This document shows, in pieces, positions 1 through 7,070 of a stretch of 33,443 nt of DNA. Under the pieces are notes generated by a model, which saw only the letters and a list, made by a program, of their open reading frames with translations, searched no databases and was not told the origin of the DNA. This stretch comes from Methanothrix sp. Lineage in GTDB: Archaea; Halobacteriota; Methanosarcinia; Methanotrichales; Methanotrichaceae. Each line of letters begins with the position of its first letter. The stretch's first letter is position 1. The DNA lies in assembly GCF_026419855.1 (NCBI RefSeq), contig NZ_JAOAKP010000017.1:1-33443 (forward strand). Direction: 5' to 3'. The translations under genes and the position numbers were made by a program.

Positions 1-69
1 GATCTACTCTCCACGCATTCCTGGAATCGTCTTCTGCTTGCGGATTTTAAAGACTTATCCAACACAGCA
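1..69 (-). mobile_element. 117-bp miniature element, copy 1 (cut by window edge)
   Basis: This is the inner and terminal part of the same element that is complete at 15576-15692 and 16040-16156. It is read here on the minus strand and ends with the terminal inverted repeat TTATCCAACACAGCA at 55-69. The rest of the element, about 48 bp, lies outside the window, so its target duplication cannot be checked. No transposase for the family is seen in the window. Confidence 0.85.
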
Positions 70-163
70 CTAAAAACTTAATGGCTGCAAGCCCGCCGGT
101 CTTTCAGTGTGATTGATTTCACCGGCTCTTTGATCCATCAGAGCTCTTCTTCGCTCCTGCCAG

Positions 164-508
164 TTACAGCTTTTCTATATCCGAGGCCCTGCTCACCTCT
201 ATCTCGCTTCTGCCCATGTACTCTGATATGCGTCCTCTGACCTCGATGCGATCACCCGGTGACAGACTCCCTCTGACCTTCTCAGCAACCCTCGCCGGGA
301 TAAAGATCTGCATCGGGGTTGAGTCCAGTGTGATTATGAGATGACCGCCGGTGCGGGTCTCTCTGATGCTGAGAATACCTCCGCTCAGAGAGATCTCCTC
401 ATCGGATCCAGAGGTTCCAAATGCCCAGTAAGCGACGGCCAGAGAGGAGAGGGCCATCAGAAGCAGGACTATCGCTATCTTCTCCTCTCTCTGAAGCCAG
501 ATGCCCAC
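164..508 (-). CDS. Membrane-anchored OB-fold protein
   Basis: A 114-residue protein with a short charged N-terminus, one hydrophobic segment at about residues 12-30 and then a small beta-rich domain at about residues 40-110. The pattern of alternating hydrophobic strands and the segment SLSPGDRIEVRGRIS resemble an OB-fold nucleic-acid-binding domain, which would sit outside the membrane. The start is GTG. The only later Met (residue 18) falls inside the membrane segment, so GTG is preferred. It begins 15 bases after the stop of the small CxxC gene, which suggests co-transcription. The substrate is unknown: the OB-fold assignment rests on sequence pattern, and binding of nucleic acid is not shown. 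Confidence 0.75.
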   Translation of the reverse strand: MGIWLQREEKIAIVLLLMALSSLAVAYWAFGTSGSDEEISLSGGILSIRETRTGGHLIITLDSTPMQIFIPARVAEKVRGSLSPGDRIEVRGRISEYMGRSEIEVSRASDIEKL

Positions 509-523
509 TGCCCCCGCAGCTGG

Positions 524-697
524 TTACTTCTTGTTCTCCTTGGGACCGAACCGCTCCACCCATGCTGCATTGAGCGCCTCGAGACAGCTCTCACAAACGC
601 CCTTGTATGCGCCCTCGGGATTAGCAAGCGTGTGCACCTTGACCTTTATCGGTATCAGAGTCGGCTTTGCCACAGTACAGAGATCACAGTCTGCCAT
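524..697 (-). CDS. Small double-CxxC protein, 57 residues
   Basis: ATG-initiated ORF with a strong Shine-Dalgarno sequence (AGGAGG on the minus strand, around 703-709) and a TATA-like AT-rich stretch at about 733-746. The product has two Cys pairs, CDLC at residues 4-7 and CESC at residues 35-38, a layout typical of a small treble-clef or zinc-ribbon knuckle, and a Lys-rich C-terminus. It lies directly upstream of the OB-fold membrane protein and probably shares its transcript. I do not recognise the family. Metal binding is inferred from the Cys spacing only. The good ribosome binding site and the balanced composition argue that it is a real gene despite its size. Confidence 0.7.
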   Translation of the reverse strand: MADCDLCTVAKPTLIPIKVKVHTLANPEGAYKGVCESCLEALNAAWVERFGPKENKK

Positions 698-989
698 AGA
701 GAACTCCTCCTGCTAGACCTGCTGGGCGCTAATACAAATTTAAGCTTTCTCTCGCCAGGTACGAGCATCTACAACAGACTGCGCGGCTGGAACATATTCT
801 GCTCAGGCGGATTCATGCCCAAAAAGTGCACATCTCTGCAATTCGGTGGATCGGTAACATTACGGGGTTGCTCTTGTGTGTTCAGCAACTTAGAGGGCAC
901 GCATACTGGTTGCTGGATGCACTCATTCATTCGCCAGGAATACATAGCGGGAACAGTGCCCCTCAAAGCAAGTCATCAAATGGATAAGA

Positions 990-1005
990 GTGAATATATA
1001 AAATA
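990..1005 (+). promoter_or_regulatory. Probable TATA element of the beta-CASP nuclease gene
   Basis: The AT-rich stretch GAATATATAAAATATG lies about 50 bases upstream of the ATG at 1052, which predicts a leader of roughly 25-30 bases. The rest of the interval 698-1051 holds the promoter of the divergent small CxxC gene; I see nothing else in it that I can support. Confidence 0.5.
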
Positions 1006-1051
1006 TGTCTGTGCCGAAAGCTTGATCTTAATATGAAACAACTTTAAAAAG

Positions 1052-2425
1052 ATGAATCTAGAGTTCCACGGTGCAGCAGGTGGTGTTACAGGTTCGCACA
1101 TGGTTCTGGATGCGGGGGACATGCGAATCGGAATTGATGCAGGTCTCTTTCAGGGCAATGAGGCGCCCAGGGACCAGGCAGACCTCGGTCACGATCCGCG
1201 CTCGATGCGAGTGCTACTGCTCACTCATGCACATATCGATCACAGCGGCCGCGTGCCGCTATTGGTCAAAAAGGGCTTCTCAGGTGAGATCGTCTCAACT
1301 GCCGCTACGGCAGACCTCTGCGAGATAATGCTCAAGGATACTGCACAACTTATGATGGAAGCAGCAGAGCATGAGATGCTCCAAAGCGATCAGCGACGCA
1401 ACCCATTAGCCAGACCACTTTACGAGGAGAGGGACGTTGCAGCGGCCATGAAGCACTTCAGACCGATTAGATACGATAAAGAGCATGACCTGGGTCGATT
1501 TTCGATCAGGTTCAGGGATGCTGGTCATATCCTGGGATCGGCGATTATAGAGTTATCATTCGGCAAGAAGAGGCTGATCTTCAGTGGCGATCTCGGACGA
1601 CCGGGTGCTCCATTTCTTCGCGATCCTGGAAAGTTTGATGAGGCAGATTGGCTGGTGCTTGAATCCACCTATGGCGATGTGGATCATGGGAATATCGCCG
1701 AGAGAGGCAAGATGCTGCTGGATATCATTCTTGAGACGCTGGATCGAGGCGGAAATGTCGTGATTCCAGCCTTTGCCATCGGGAGGACGCAGGAGATACT
1801 TTATGAGCTGAATCCATATGCTGAAAAGGGAATGCTAAATGAGGTAAGCTGCTTTGTTGACAGTCCGATGGCGATCTCTGCGACCGAGATCTACGCTCGT
1901 CACCCAGAATGCTTTGATGAGGAGACGCTCTCTATGTTAAGAAGTGGCGATAGCCCGCTTGAGTTTCCTGGAATCCGGTATACAAGGTCGCGGGATGAGT
2001 CTAAGGCCATATACGATCACAAAGGGCCTCGCATCATAATCTCAGCGAGCGGAATGTGCACCGGCGGCCGGGTTCTGCATCATCTTATAAAGAATCTAGA
2101 GCATAATGGCTCCACAATACTCTTTGTGGGTTATCAGGCGGATGGAACGATTGGCAGAAAGCTACTGGACGGGGCAAGAAAGATACGAATAATGGATAAA
2201 GATCTGGATGTTAAGGCCCATATCAAGTCACTGGATGCATTTTCAGCTCATGCCGGCAGAAATGAGATCCTGAGCTGGCTGCGCTCATTCAGGCAGCTCC
2301 CAGGCAAGGTCTTTCTCAACCATGGAGAGCATCGAGCAACCAGAGCACTTGCAGAGGCGATAAGAACCGAGTTCGATTCAGAGGTCATCATCCCGGAGAG
2401 GGGGCAGAGATACAGGCTGTGCTGA
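1052..2425 (+). CDS. Beta-CASP metallo-beta-lactamase ribonuclease (aCPSF2-like)
   Basis: 457 residues with the full set of MBL/beta-CASP signatures: HAHIDH at residues 59-64, the zinc-ligand His in DAGHILGS (about 157-164), GDLGR at 179-183, the beta-CASP motif A region ESTYGD (204-209), and C-terminal AFSAHAGR and NHGEH segments. The beta-CASP cassette sits in the second half. There is no N-terminal KH region, so it is not the longer aCPSF1 termination factor; length and order match the KH-less archaeal aCPSF2 group, related to RNase J and CPSF73. Expected role: zinc-dependent endo- or 5'-3' exoribonuclease in RNA maturation or decay. It appears to be transcribed alone. Distinguishing aCPSF2 from aRNase J would need a tree. 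Confidence 0.92.
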   Translation: MNLEFHGAAGGVTGSHMVLDAGDMRIGIDAGLFQGNEAPRDQADLGHDPRSMRVLLLTHAHIDHSGRVPLLVKKGFSGEIVSTAATADLCEIMLKDTAQLMMEAAEHEMLQSDQRRNPLARPLYEERDVAAAMKHFRPIRYDKEHDLGRFSIRFRDAGHILGSAIIELSFGKKRLIFSGDLGRPGAPFLRDPGKFDEADWLVLESTYGDVDHGNIAERGKMLLDIILETLDRGGNVVIPAFAIGRTQEILYELNPYAEKGMLNEVSCFVDSPMAISATEIYARHPECFDEETLSMLRSGDSPLEFPGIRYTRSRDESKAIYDHKGPRIIISASGMCTGGRVLHHLIKNLEHNGSTILFVGYQADGTIGRKLLDGARKIRIMDKDLDVKAHIKSLDAFSAHAGRNEILSWLRSFRQLPGKVFLNHGEHRATRALAEAIRTEFDSEVIIPERGQRYRLC

Positions 2426-2505
2426 ACTACCGCTGGAGAAATCAATATTCTCAGGGGTATTTTTGGCATTTGGCGCGGATTTTGTGCTCATATTACAAGT
2501 TCAGA

Positions 2506-2644
2506 CCTGAGCTCCTCATCATTTAGGCAAGGTGAGACGGAAATGTGGCGAATGATGCTGCTTTTCTTAGAAGATAACTGTGCCATTACTCACAAATAAT
2601 CAGTATGCTGCGGACCCATATGTCTAAATTATGGGGAGTTCAGG
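2506..2644 (+). mobile_element. 139-bp miniature inverted-repeat element, copy 1
   Basis: The element starts CCTGAGCTCCTCATCATTTA and ends with an imperfect inverted copy (about 17 of 20 positions). It is flanked by a 6-bp direct repeat TTCAGA at 2500-2505 and 2645-2650. A second copy of exactly the same length lies at 13435-13573. It has no coding capacity. The ends resemble the left end of the IS630-type element at 25387. Apart from this element and the promoter of the next small gene, the interval 2426-2796 shows nothing I can support. Confidence 0.85.
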
Positions 2645-2796
2645 TTCAGATGCATGCGTCCTTGTGGGATCTATGTCGTATCATGCCAGTACACGCTGAT
2701 TTCTGACAACTTTTAAGTTATCCAAACCAAGGTCCGAGATAGAATCTTAGCACAAATTTATTAAGTGATGAGGTGAGAGCAGCATAGGGGATATCA

Positions 2797-2925
2797 TTGA
2801 AAGTAACATATACAGATAAAAGTGGGAAAAAGGTAGAGCAGACTTTTAGTACTGAGGAAGAGGGCAAGAAGCTGAAGGAGAAGCTCAAGGCGCTGGGAAT
2901 AACAGACGCAAAGTGGGAATGGTAA
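2797..2925 (+). CDS. Small charged protein, 42 residues
   Basis: A TTG-initiated ORF preceded by AGGGG eight bases upstream and by a TATA-like AAATTTATTAAG at 2754-2765. An in-frame TAG shortly upstream leaves TTG as the only sensible start. The product is a compact 42-residue protein with a beta-strand-like start (KVTYTDKSGKKVEQTF), a highly charged helix (EEEGKKLKEKLKALG) and a C-terminal WEW. This amphipathic, well-balanced composition looks like a folded small protein and not random translation. I do not recognise a family. It lies between the 139-bp element and a secreted protein gene; a functional link is not evident. Confidence 0.6.
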   Translation: MKVTYTDKSGKKVEQTFSTEEEGKKLKEKLKALGITDAKWEW

Positions 2926-3064
2926 CTGGAGACTATCCCGGCCGAAAGGGATTTGCTTCCTGCATCATCGCCCATAGATATCTTTAAAAGAGTGGTTTCA
3001 CTCCGGATACGGGCAGATCTTCGCCTTATCCGGAACATGTATTTGAGACAAAGCTGGTGAGATT

Positions 3065-3577
3065 GTGAATAGATTGGCCATATTAATAGCGATTTTTGCT
3101 CTGCTTGGATGCTCGGCTGCCCTTGATGCAAAGGTGATCACACCATGCGAGAGGACCCTTGTCGTCGATATTGGTGAGGGTTACTATATGAGTGCAGGTG
3201 ACATCGATACATCCTCTGGCATCTTTATGGAGAACTTCACGATAAGTGGTGAGGCCGGTAAAGCAGATGCGGTGGTCTTCACCCCATACGATGAAATCCT
3301 GAAGATGTTGAGCAAGGAGTCATTCCTGGATATAATGTCGGTGGCGCTGATGGTCGAGGCCACAAAGGAGGGATATGAGACCGGCAACTGGACAGTCTCC
3401 AGCTACTACGGAGCGCCTGTGGTTGTGCATAACATGACATTCATCTCAGGTACCCTTGCGGGCAGCGATGGATACCTTGCGGTATGGCACGCGGGAGATG
3501 ACAGTTACATAATGCTGTTATCCATGCTGGACAGCAACACAACATCAGAGATTATCAGCACTGCAAGAATAGTCTAG
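3065..3577 (+). CDS. Secreted or lipid-anchored protein of unknown function
   Basis: 170 residues starting at GTG with GGTGAG just upstream. The N-terminus has a hydrophobic signal region and a lipobox-like LLGC at about residues 13-16, so lipid attachment at Cys16 is possible; otherwise cleavage after the Ala-rich stretch near residue 22 is likely. The mature part is beta-rich and contains several N-x-S/T sites (NFT, NWT, NMT, NTT), fitting an extracellular S-layer-glycosylated environment. No known domain is recognised. Its TAG stop overlaps, by four bases (CTAG), the stop of the convergent dUTPase gene. Confidence 0.8.
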   Translation: MNRLAILIAIFALLGCSAALDAKVITPCERTLVVDIGEGYYMSAGDIDTSSGIFMENFTISGEAGKADAVVFTPYDEILKMLSKESFLDIMSVALMVEATKEGYETGNWTVSSYYGAPVVVHNMTFISGTLAGSDGYLAVWHAGDDSYIMLLSMLDSNTTSEIISTARIV

Positions 3578-4065
3578 ATGTTCTCCCCCTGGTAGGCTCC
3601 GCTGTAGGCTTTCTGCGCTGCGTCCTTCATGGTGATGAAGACGAGCTGCATGAGCCTTGCGTTCTTTTTTATGCGTATACCATGCGGGTTGTGGACCACG
3701 AGAAGCGACTGTGACCTACCAGTGTATCCAGGATCCCAAACCGCAGTGGAGAGACTCGCTCCGCATCTCAGAAGGCTCGATCTGGGAAGCGCGAACGCCA
3801 TCATATCCATGGGCATCCTGACGATCTCGTTAAACGTCACCAGATAAGCACCCATCTCCAGGAAAGCCCATCCATCTTCATCGAACTGAACGACCTCGGT
3901 CTCTGCGACCCTGCGCTCGCTGTTGTCGAGGTCGATTGATCCTGACGACATAAACCTCTCGATGCTTCTGGCGGTAAGATCCACCCCGCATATCTGCTCC
4001 TGGATCTCCCGGTCTGCAAACGACTCCATGTAGCTCAGTGCATCCTTTCCAGAGATCACCGACAT
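3574..4065 (-). CDS. dut: dUTP diphosphatase, archaeal dCTP-deaminase-like type
   Basis: Hydrolyses dUTP to dUMP and pyrophosphate, keeping uracil out of DNA and supplying thymidylate synthesis. The protein shows the family signatures DLDNSERRV, the PRSSLLRCG motif that binds the phosphates, and TAVWDPGYTGR, followed by the conserved LVVHNP and ARLMQLVF strands. Length (about 163 residues) and motif order match the archaeal dUTPase subfamily of the dCTP deaminase superfamily. Three in-frame starts exist (TTG 4077, ATG 4071, ATG 4065). I chose 4065 because GGGG then sits six bases upstream and the product begins MSVISGKDA, as in relatives. The AT-rich motif at about 4096-4108 may serve both this gene and the divergent one. 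Confidence 0.93.
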   Translation of the reverse strand: MSVISGKDALSYMESFADREIQEQICGVDLTARSIERFMSSGSIDLDNSERRVAETEVVQFDEDGWAFLEMGAYLVTFNEIVRMPMDMMAFALPRSSLLRCGASLSTAVWDPGYTGRSQSLLVVHNPHGIRIKKNARLMQLVFITMKDAAQKAYSGAYQGENI

Positions 4066-4145
4066 GATCATCCCCAAGGGTTAAATTCGATGACACCTTA
4101 AATATCATAGGGTGCTCCGGACCGGTCCGTTTCTGGGGGTGGAGC

Positions 4146-4496
4146 GTGTCTGTGCATCCCGGGGATGGAAGTGTGGATGGATTGATTGTGTTCGAGGTGG
4201 AGATCGAGGATCCCACCGTCATGCGGTCCAGGATAATCTGGCCGACCACAGTGGGCCCATGGATAGAGGGCGGTGTGGATGAGCTTGTAGTTCATCTGAT
4301 CTACGCGATGTGGTCCGCCTATAACACAGCCTGGGCTCTGTCTCTAGTGATATCAAGCCGTTATGCGGATCTCGGCATCTCAGTCTCAGAGTCCCTCTCG
4401 AAGCTCATCTGCTCGCTGGGCGCTGTGGAGATAAGCGAGATACGCATGGACAGAAACGCTCTGGAGGAGCTCAGGAACGACAGGATAGAGCCGTGA
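4146..4496 (+). CDS. Hypothetical protein, 116 residues
   Basis: GTG start with GGTGGAG immediately upstream. It is divergent from dut, and the two genes share an 80-bp promoter region with a TATA-like CTTAAATATCAT. The protein is soluble and acidic, with a beta-rich N-terminal part (GLIVFEVEIEDPTVM) and a helical middle and C-terminus. I see no recognisable catalytic or metal-binding motif and no membrane segment. Codon use resembles its neighbours. Function unknown. Confidence 0.65.
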   Translation: MSVHPGDGSVDGLIVFEVEIEDPTVMRSRIIWPTTVGPWIEGGVDELVVHLIYAMWSAYNTAWALSLVISSRYADLGISVSESLSKLICSLGAVEISEIRMDRNALEELRNDRIEP

Positions 4497-4723
4497 TATC
4501 TGCGCTAGAATGGAATATATGCTGTTAGCATCGCGGCCGCATATCGGGGAAGGTTGTGTACCCAGCCATTGAAGCGCGCATCAGACGTGTCCATGCACTA
4601 CAGAGCCAGTGACCGCTGATTCCATATGGCTGATCAGATACCACAAAACTGTGTGTTCGGATGCAGCGCATCTGGGCGTTAACTTCTTTTTGCTCTGCGA
4701 CATGAATCGGGCTGGGTGGTTCT

Positions 4724-5224
4724 ATGAACGCGGAGCTCGAGGATAGGGATGTTATAGAGTACTTCAAGCGCAGCTACAGAGCCGTCGACGGGCTGTGGTT
4801 CATGAAGGTCGAGGAGCGCTACGGCTTCGATACAGCTCTTGAGATAGATGACGATGTCTGGAGGGTGATGCCGAAGATACAGGCGCGAGCCCTGAAGTCG
4901 ATGATGAATGAGTCGGAGGGTCTAGAATCTCTTACGAGATGCTTCGCAGCAAAGCTCAACCTGGAGGAGTTCGAGTTCGAAAGCTCATCTGACGGGAGGT
5001 ATGCCAGGTTCCATGTGACAAGATGCCCCTGGCATGAGATCATGGTAAGAGCCGGGAGAGCTGAGCTGAACGAGCGCGTCGGATCCAGGATATGCTGGAG
5101 CGAGCTGGTGGTCTGGGCATCAGAGTTCGGCGAGGGGATCGTTCCCAGAAGAGGCAGAAGGATCTGCAGAGGAGATGAGAGCTGTGAGATCGAGTTCGAG
5201 CTTAAGAATGGAGCGGAGCATTAA
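4724..5224 (+). CDS. DUF6125-like / ATC-hydrolase-like protein
   Basis: 166 residues starting at ATG with GGGTGG seven bases upstream. The N-terminal RSYRAVDGLWFMKVEERYGF and the VWRVMPKIQAR segment resemble archaeal proteins annotated as DUF6125, distantly related to the L-2-amino-thiazoline-4-carboxylic acid hydrolase group. Cys residues occur in TRCF, TRCPWHE, SRICW and RRICRG, and CPWHE could be a metal or catalytic site. Activity is unknown and the family name is from memory of sequence pattern. The 230 bases upstream (4497-4723) contain no gene I can support. Confidence 0.72.
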   Translation: MNAELEDRDVIEYFKRSYRAVDGLWFMKVEERYGFDTALEIDDDVWRVMPKIQARALKSMMNESEGLESLTRCFAAKLNLEEFEFESSSDGRYARFHVTRCPWHEIMVRAGRAELNERVGSRICWSELVVWASEFGEGIVPRRGRRICRGDESCEIEFELKNGAEH

Positions 5225-5315
5225 AATCATCCGTAATCGATGTGTCTCTCATTATGGCATGCTGCGCTCTTCGCAGCACTTCGAGTTATGAATACAATGC
5301 GGATGGTGCCTGTTA

Positions 5316-6326
5316 TCACATTCTCTCTGTTATCACATTTCTCTTCTCGAAGAGATCGATCTCATCGAGCGATATCGCAGCGCACCCTGTGGTTCTGAGG
5401 TAGTGCGCGAGAAGTCTCGACCTGACGCCTGCAGGATGGTAGAAGATCACAGCCTCAGGGGATACATGATCGAGCATTCTCATGATCCCGCGAAAATCCA
5501 GGTGGTCGCTCAGGCGTATCCGCTTCCATGAAACATCCGCCCTTCCGGTGAGCATGTATCTCTCTGGCGAGCGCACACTTGAAAGGTTTCTGGGAGTCAC
5601 GACAGAGACTCCATCACAATCCCGGAAATCGATGATGTCTCCGGCATCTGGCATCAGAGCCTCTGTGAGCCTTCTACCCTCCTCGTCCATGCCGATCGGA
5701 TCTCTGAATCCCATCGCTCTTATCAGAGATACCGCGCGCTGCGCCTTGCCAAACGCGTATGCTCCGAAGGACGATCCGGCGCTGAGCGCCTCCCAGAATC
5801 CGTTCAGATCATCATCGAATATGCAGGATGCGTCCCATGGGTCTCCGTAGTTCGCCTCTGCCACCAGAAGATCGCATTTCGGGAGCGATCTGTAGTCCTT
5901 CACATCCCCTGTCACTAGGATCCTCACGCCCAGACCGTTCTCCCAGTAAAATGCCGATGACCCGATGGTGTGCCTGGTGGGGTATGTTCTCAGCTCGACG
6001 CCATCGACATCAACTCTGTCCCCTATCTCAAAGATTCTGCCTGCATAGCTCCGATCGTGCCTGATCTCCAGCGCCAATGCAGTCTGCCGGGAAGCTATCG
6101 CTCTTGGCGACCTCATCGCGGAGCTTCCATGGTGATCACTGTGCGCATGTGTTATTAGATACGCATCCGGCTGGTCGCAGCCCGGTGCTCTGCTGGTGTC
6201 CACAGAGAACTTATGATCATCGAAGAGCAGCGAGAGATGCGGAGCAGGATTGCCGTTGCCGTTCAGCCTCCTGATGGGCCAGACCCCGAATTCGCTGAAC
6301 AGATCATGTATACGACGCGCACCTAT
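5316..6326 (-). CDS. MBL-fold exonuclease-like protein (SNM1/Artemis-like), unusual start
   Basis: A metallo-beta-lactamase-fold protein with THAHSDHHG, a VTGDVKD metal-site segment and HPAGVRSRL near the C-terminus, related to SNM1-type and ligase-associated exonucleases; it probably acts on nucleic acid. The first standard start is GTG at 6203, but that begins inside a typical MBL strand (FSVDTSRA). The frame stays open upstream to a TGA at about 6348-6350 and encodes a natural N-terminus containing GNGNPAPHLS. This extra part holds no ATG, GTG or TTG. AGGAGG at 6334-6339 lies seven bases before an in-frame ATA at 6326, so I mark that as the likely start. A sequencing error or a CTG start is the alternative. 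It is the last gene of the asd operon. Confidence 0.75.
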   Translation of the reverse strand: MGARRIHDLFSEFGVWPIRRLNGNGNPAPHLSLLFDDHKFSVDTSRAPGCDQPDAYLITHAHSDHHGSSAMRSPRAIASRQTALALEIRHDRSYAGRIFEIGDRVDVDGVELRTYPTRHTIGSSAFYWENGLGVRILVTGDVKDYRSLPKCDLLVAEANYGDPWDASCIFDDDLNGFWEALSAGSSFGAYAFGKAQRAVSLIRAMGFRDPIGMDEEGRRLTEALMPDAGDIIDFRDCDGVSVVTPRNLSSVRSPERYMLTGRADVSWKRIRLSDHLDFRGIMRMLDHVSPEAVIFYHPAGVRSRLLAHYLRTTGCAAISLDEIDLFEKRNVITERM

Positions 6327-6337
6327 GCGACCGCCTC

Positions 6338-6634
6338 CTAAAGAAGCTCATCGATCGCGTTGCTCAGCTCCTCTTTGGGTGTGACGCCAAGCCAGCGGCG
6401 CACCTCCTTGCCGTCCTTCTCAAGAACTATCGTCGGCACCACCATGATATTGTACCTGTTCGCGAGCTCCATGTTGCTGTCGACATCTACCTTTTTGATC
6501 TCTATCCTCCCGCTGTACTTCTTCTCCAGCTCCTCCATTATCGGCGTCTGCATCCTGCAGGGGCCGCACCAGGTCGCGAAGAAATCTATAAGCACAGGTT
6601 TGTCCAAATCTTCAACCTCCTCAAATGATGTCAA
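6338..6634 (-). CDS. Thioredoxin
   Basis: A 98-residue minimal thioredoxin with the active site WCGPC at residues 22-26 and the cis-proline VVPT at residues 65-68. It reduces protein disulfides in the cytoplasm. It starts at TTG, overlapping the end of the Ahb gene by 14 bases, with GGAGT five bases upstream, so it is translationally coupled. The AGGAGG that follows its TAG stop appears to serve the downstream MBL gene. Placement behind heme-synthesis genes suggests, but does not prove, a role in keeping the Fe-S enzyme AhbD or its partners reduced. Confidence 0.95.
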   Translation of the reverse strand: MTSFEEVEDLDKPVLIDFFATWCGPCRMQTPIMEELEKKYSGRIEIKKVDVDSNMELANRYNIMVVPTIVLEKDGKEVRRWLGVTPKEELSNAIDELL

Positions 6635-7070
6635 ACTTTACTCCTATCTTGAAAATCTTGATGGTCGGAAGCACGAGCATCTCTCGCCCGGTCCTTCTCT
6701 TTATCTCAGATATTATCTCATCAACACGCTCCGCAGGTGCGGATATCGTGAACCACAGGTTGTAGCCACTATCGTTCGGCCTGAGATAGTTGTGAGACAC
6801 CTCATCGTACTCGTTCACAACAGAGCTAACAACATCTGCATCTTCGGGAGATACCTTCATCGCGACGAGAACGCCGCTCATACCGAGACGCCTCAGATCC
6901 AGAATCGGCCCGATCCTGCGGATGAGCCCGAGCTCCTTCAGCCTGACGACTCTTCTTATGAGCTCATCCTCCCCGATTCCCAGGCTCTCCGCGAGCTTCA
7001 GGAAGGGTCTCTCAACAATAGGAAACGACTCCTGAAGCACTGCGAGGATCCTCAGATCGATCTCATCCAA
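6621..7070 (-). CDS. Siroheme decarboxylase subunit (AhbA/AhbB type)
   Basis: 149 residues with an N-terminal Lrp/AsnC-type winged helix (MDEIDLRILAVLQESFP, then GEDELIRRVVRLKELGLIRR) and a C-terminal ferredoxin-like domain containing SHNYLRPNDSGYNLWFTI. The FPIVERPF and HNYLR signatures belong to the AhbA/AhbB siroheme decarboxylases, which remove two carboxyl groups from siroheme in the alternative heme pathway. These normally work as an A/B pair. Only one subunit is here, so its partner must lie elsewhere, or this copy acts alone. A and B cannot be separated by eye. It overlaps ahbD by 8 bases and thioredoxin by 14. Confidence 0.85.
   Translation of the reverse strand: MDEIDLRILAVLQESFPIVERPFLKLAESLGIGEDELIRRVVRLKELGLIRRIGPILDLRRLGMSGVLVAMKVSPEDADVVSSVVNEYDEVSHNYLRPNDSGYNLWFTISAPAERVDEIISEIKRRTGREMLVLPTIKIFKIGVKFDII

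Noticed and set aside
341-1036. Long plus-strand open frame of 231 codons
   Set aside because: It runs antisense through the OB-fold and CxxC genes, has no ribosome binding site, and its product has no recognisable composition; the minus-strand genes explain the region.
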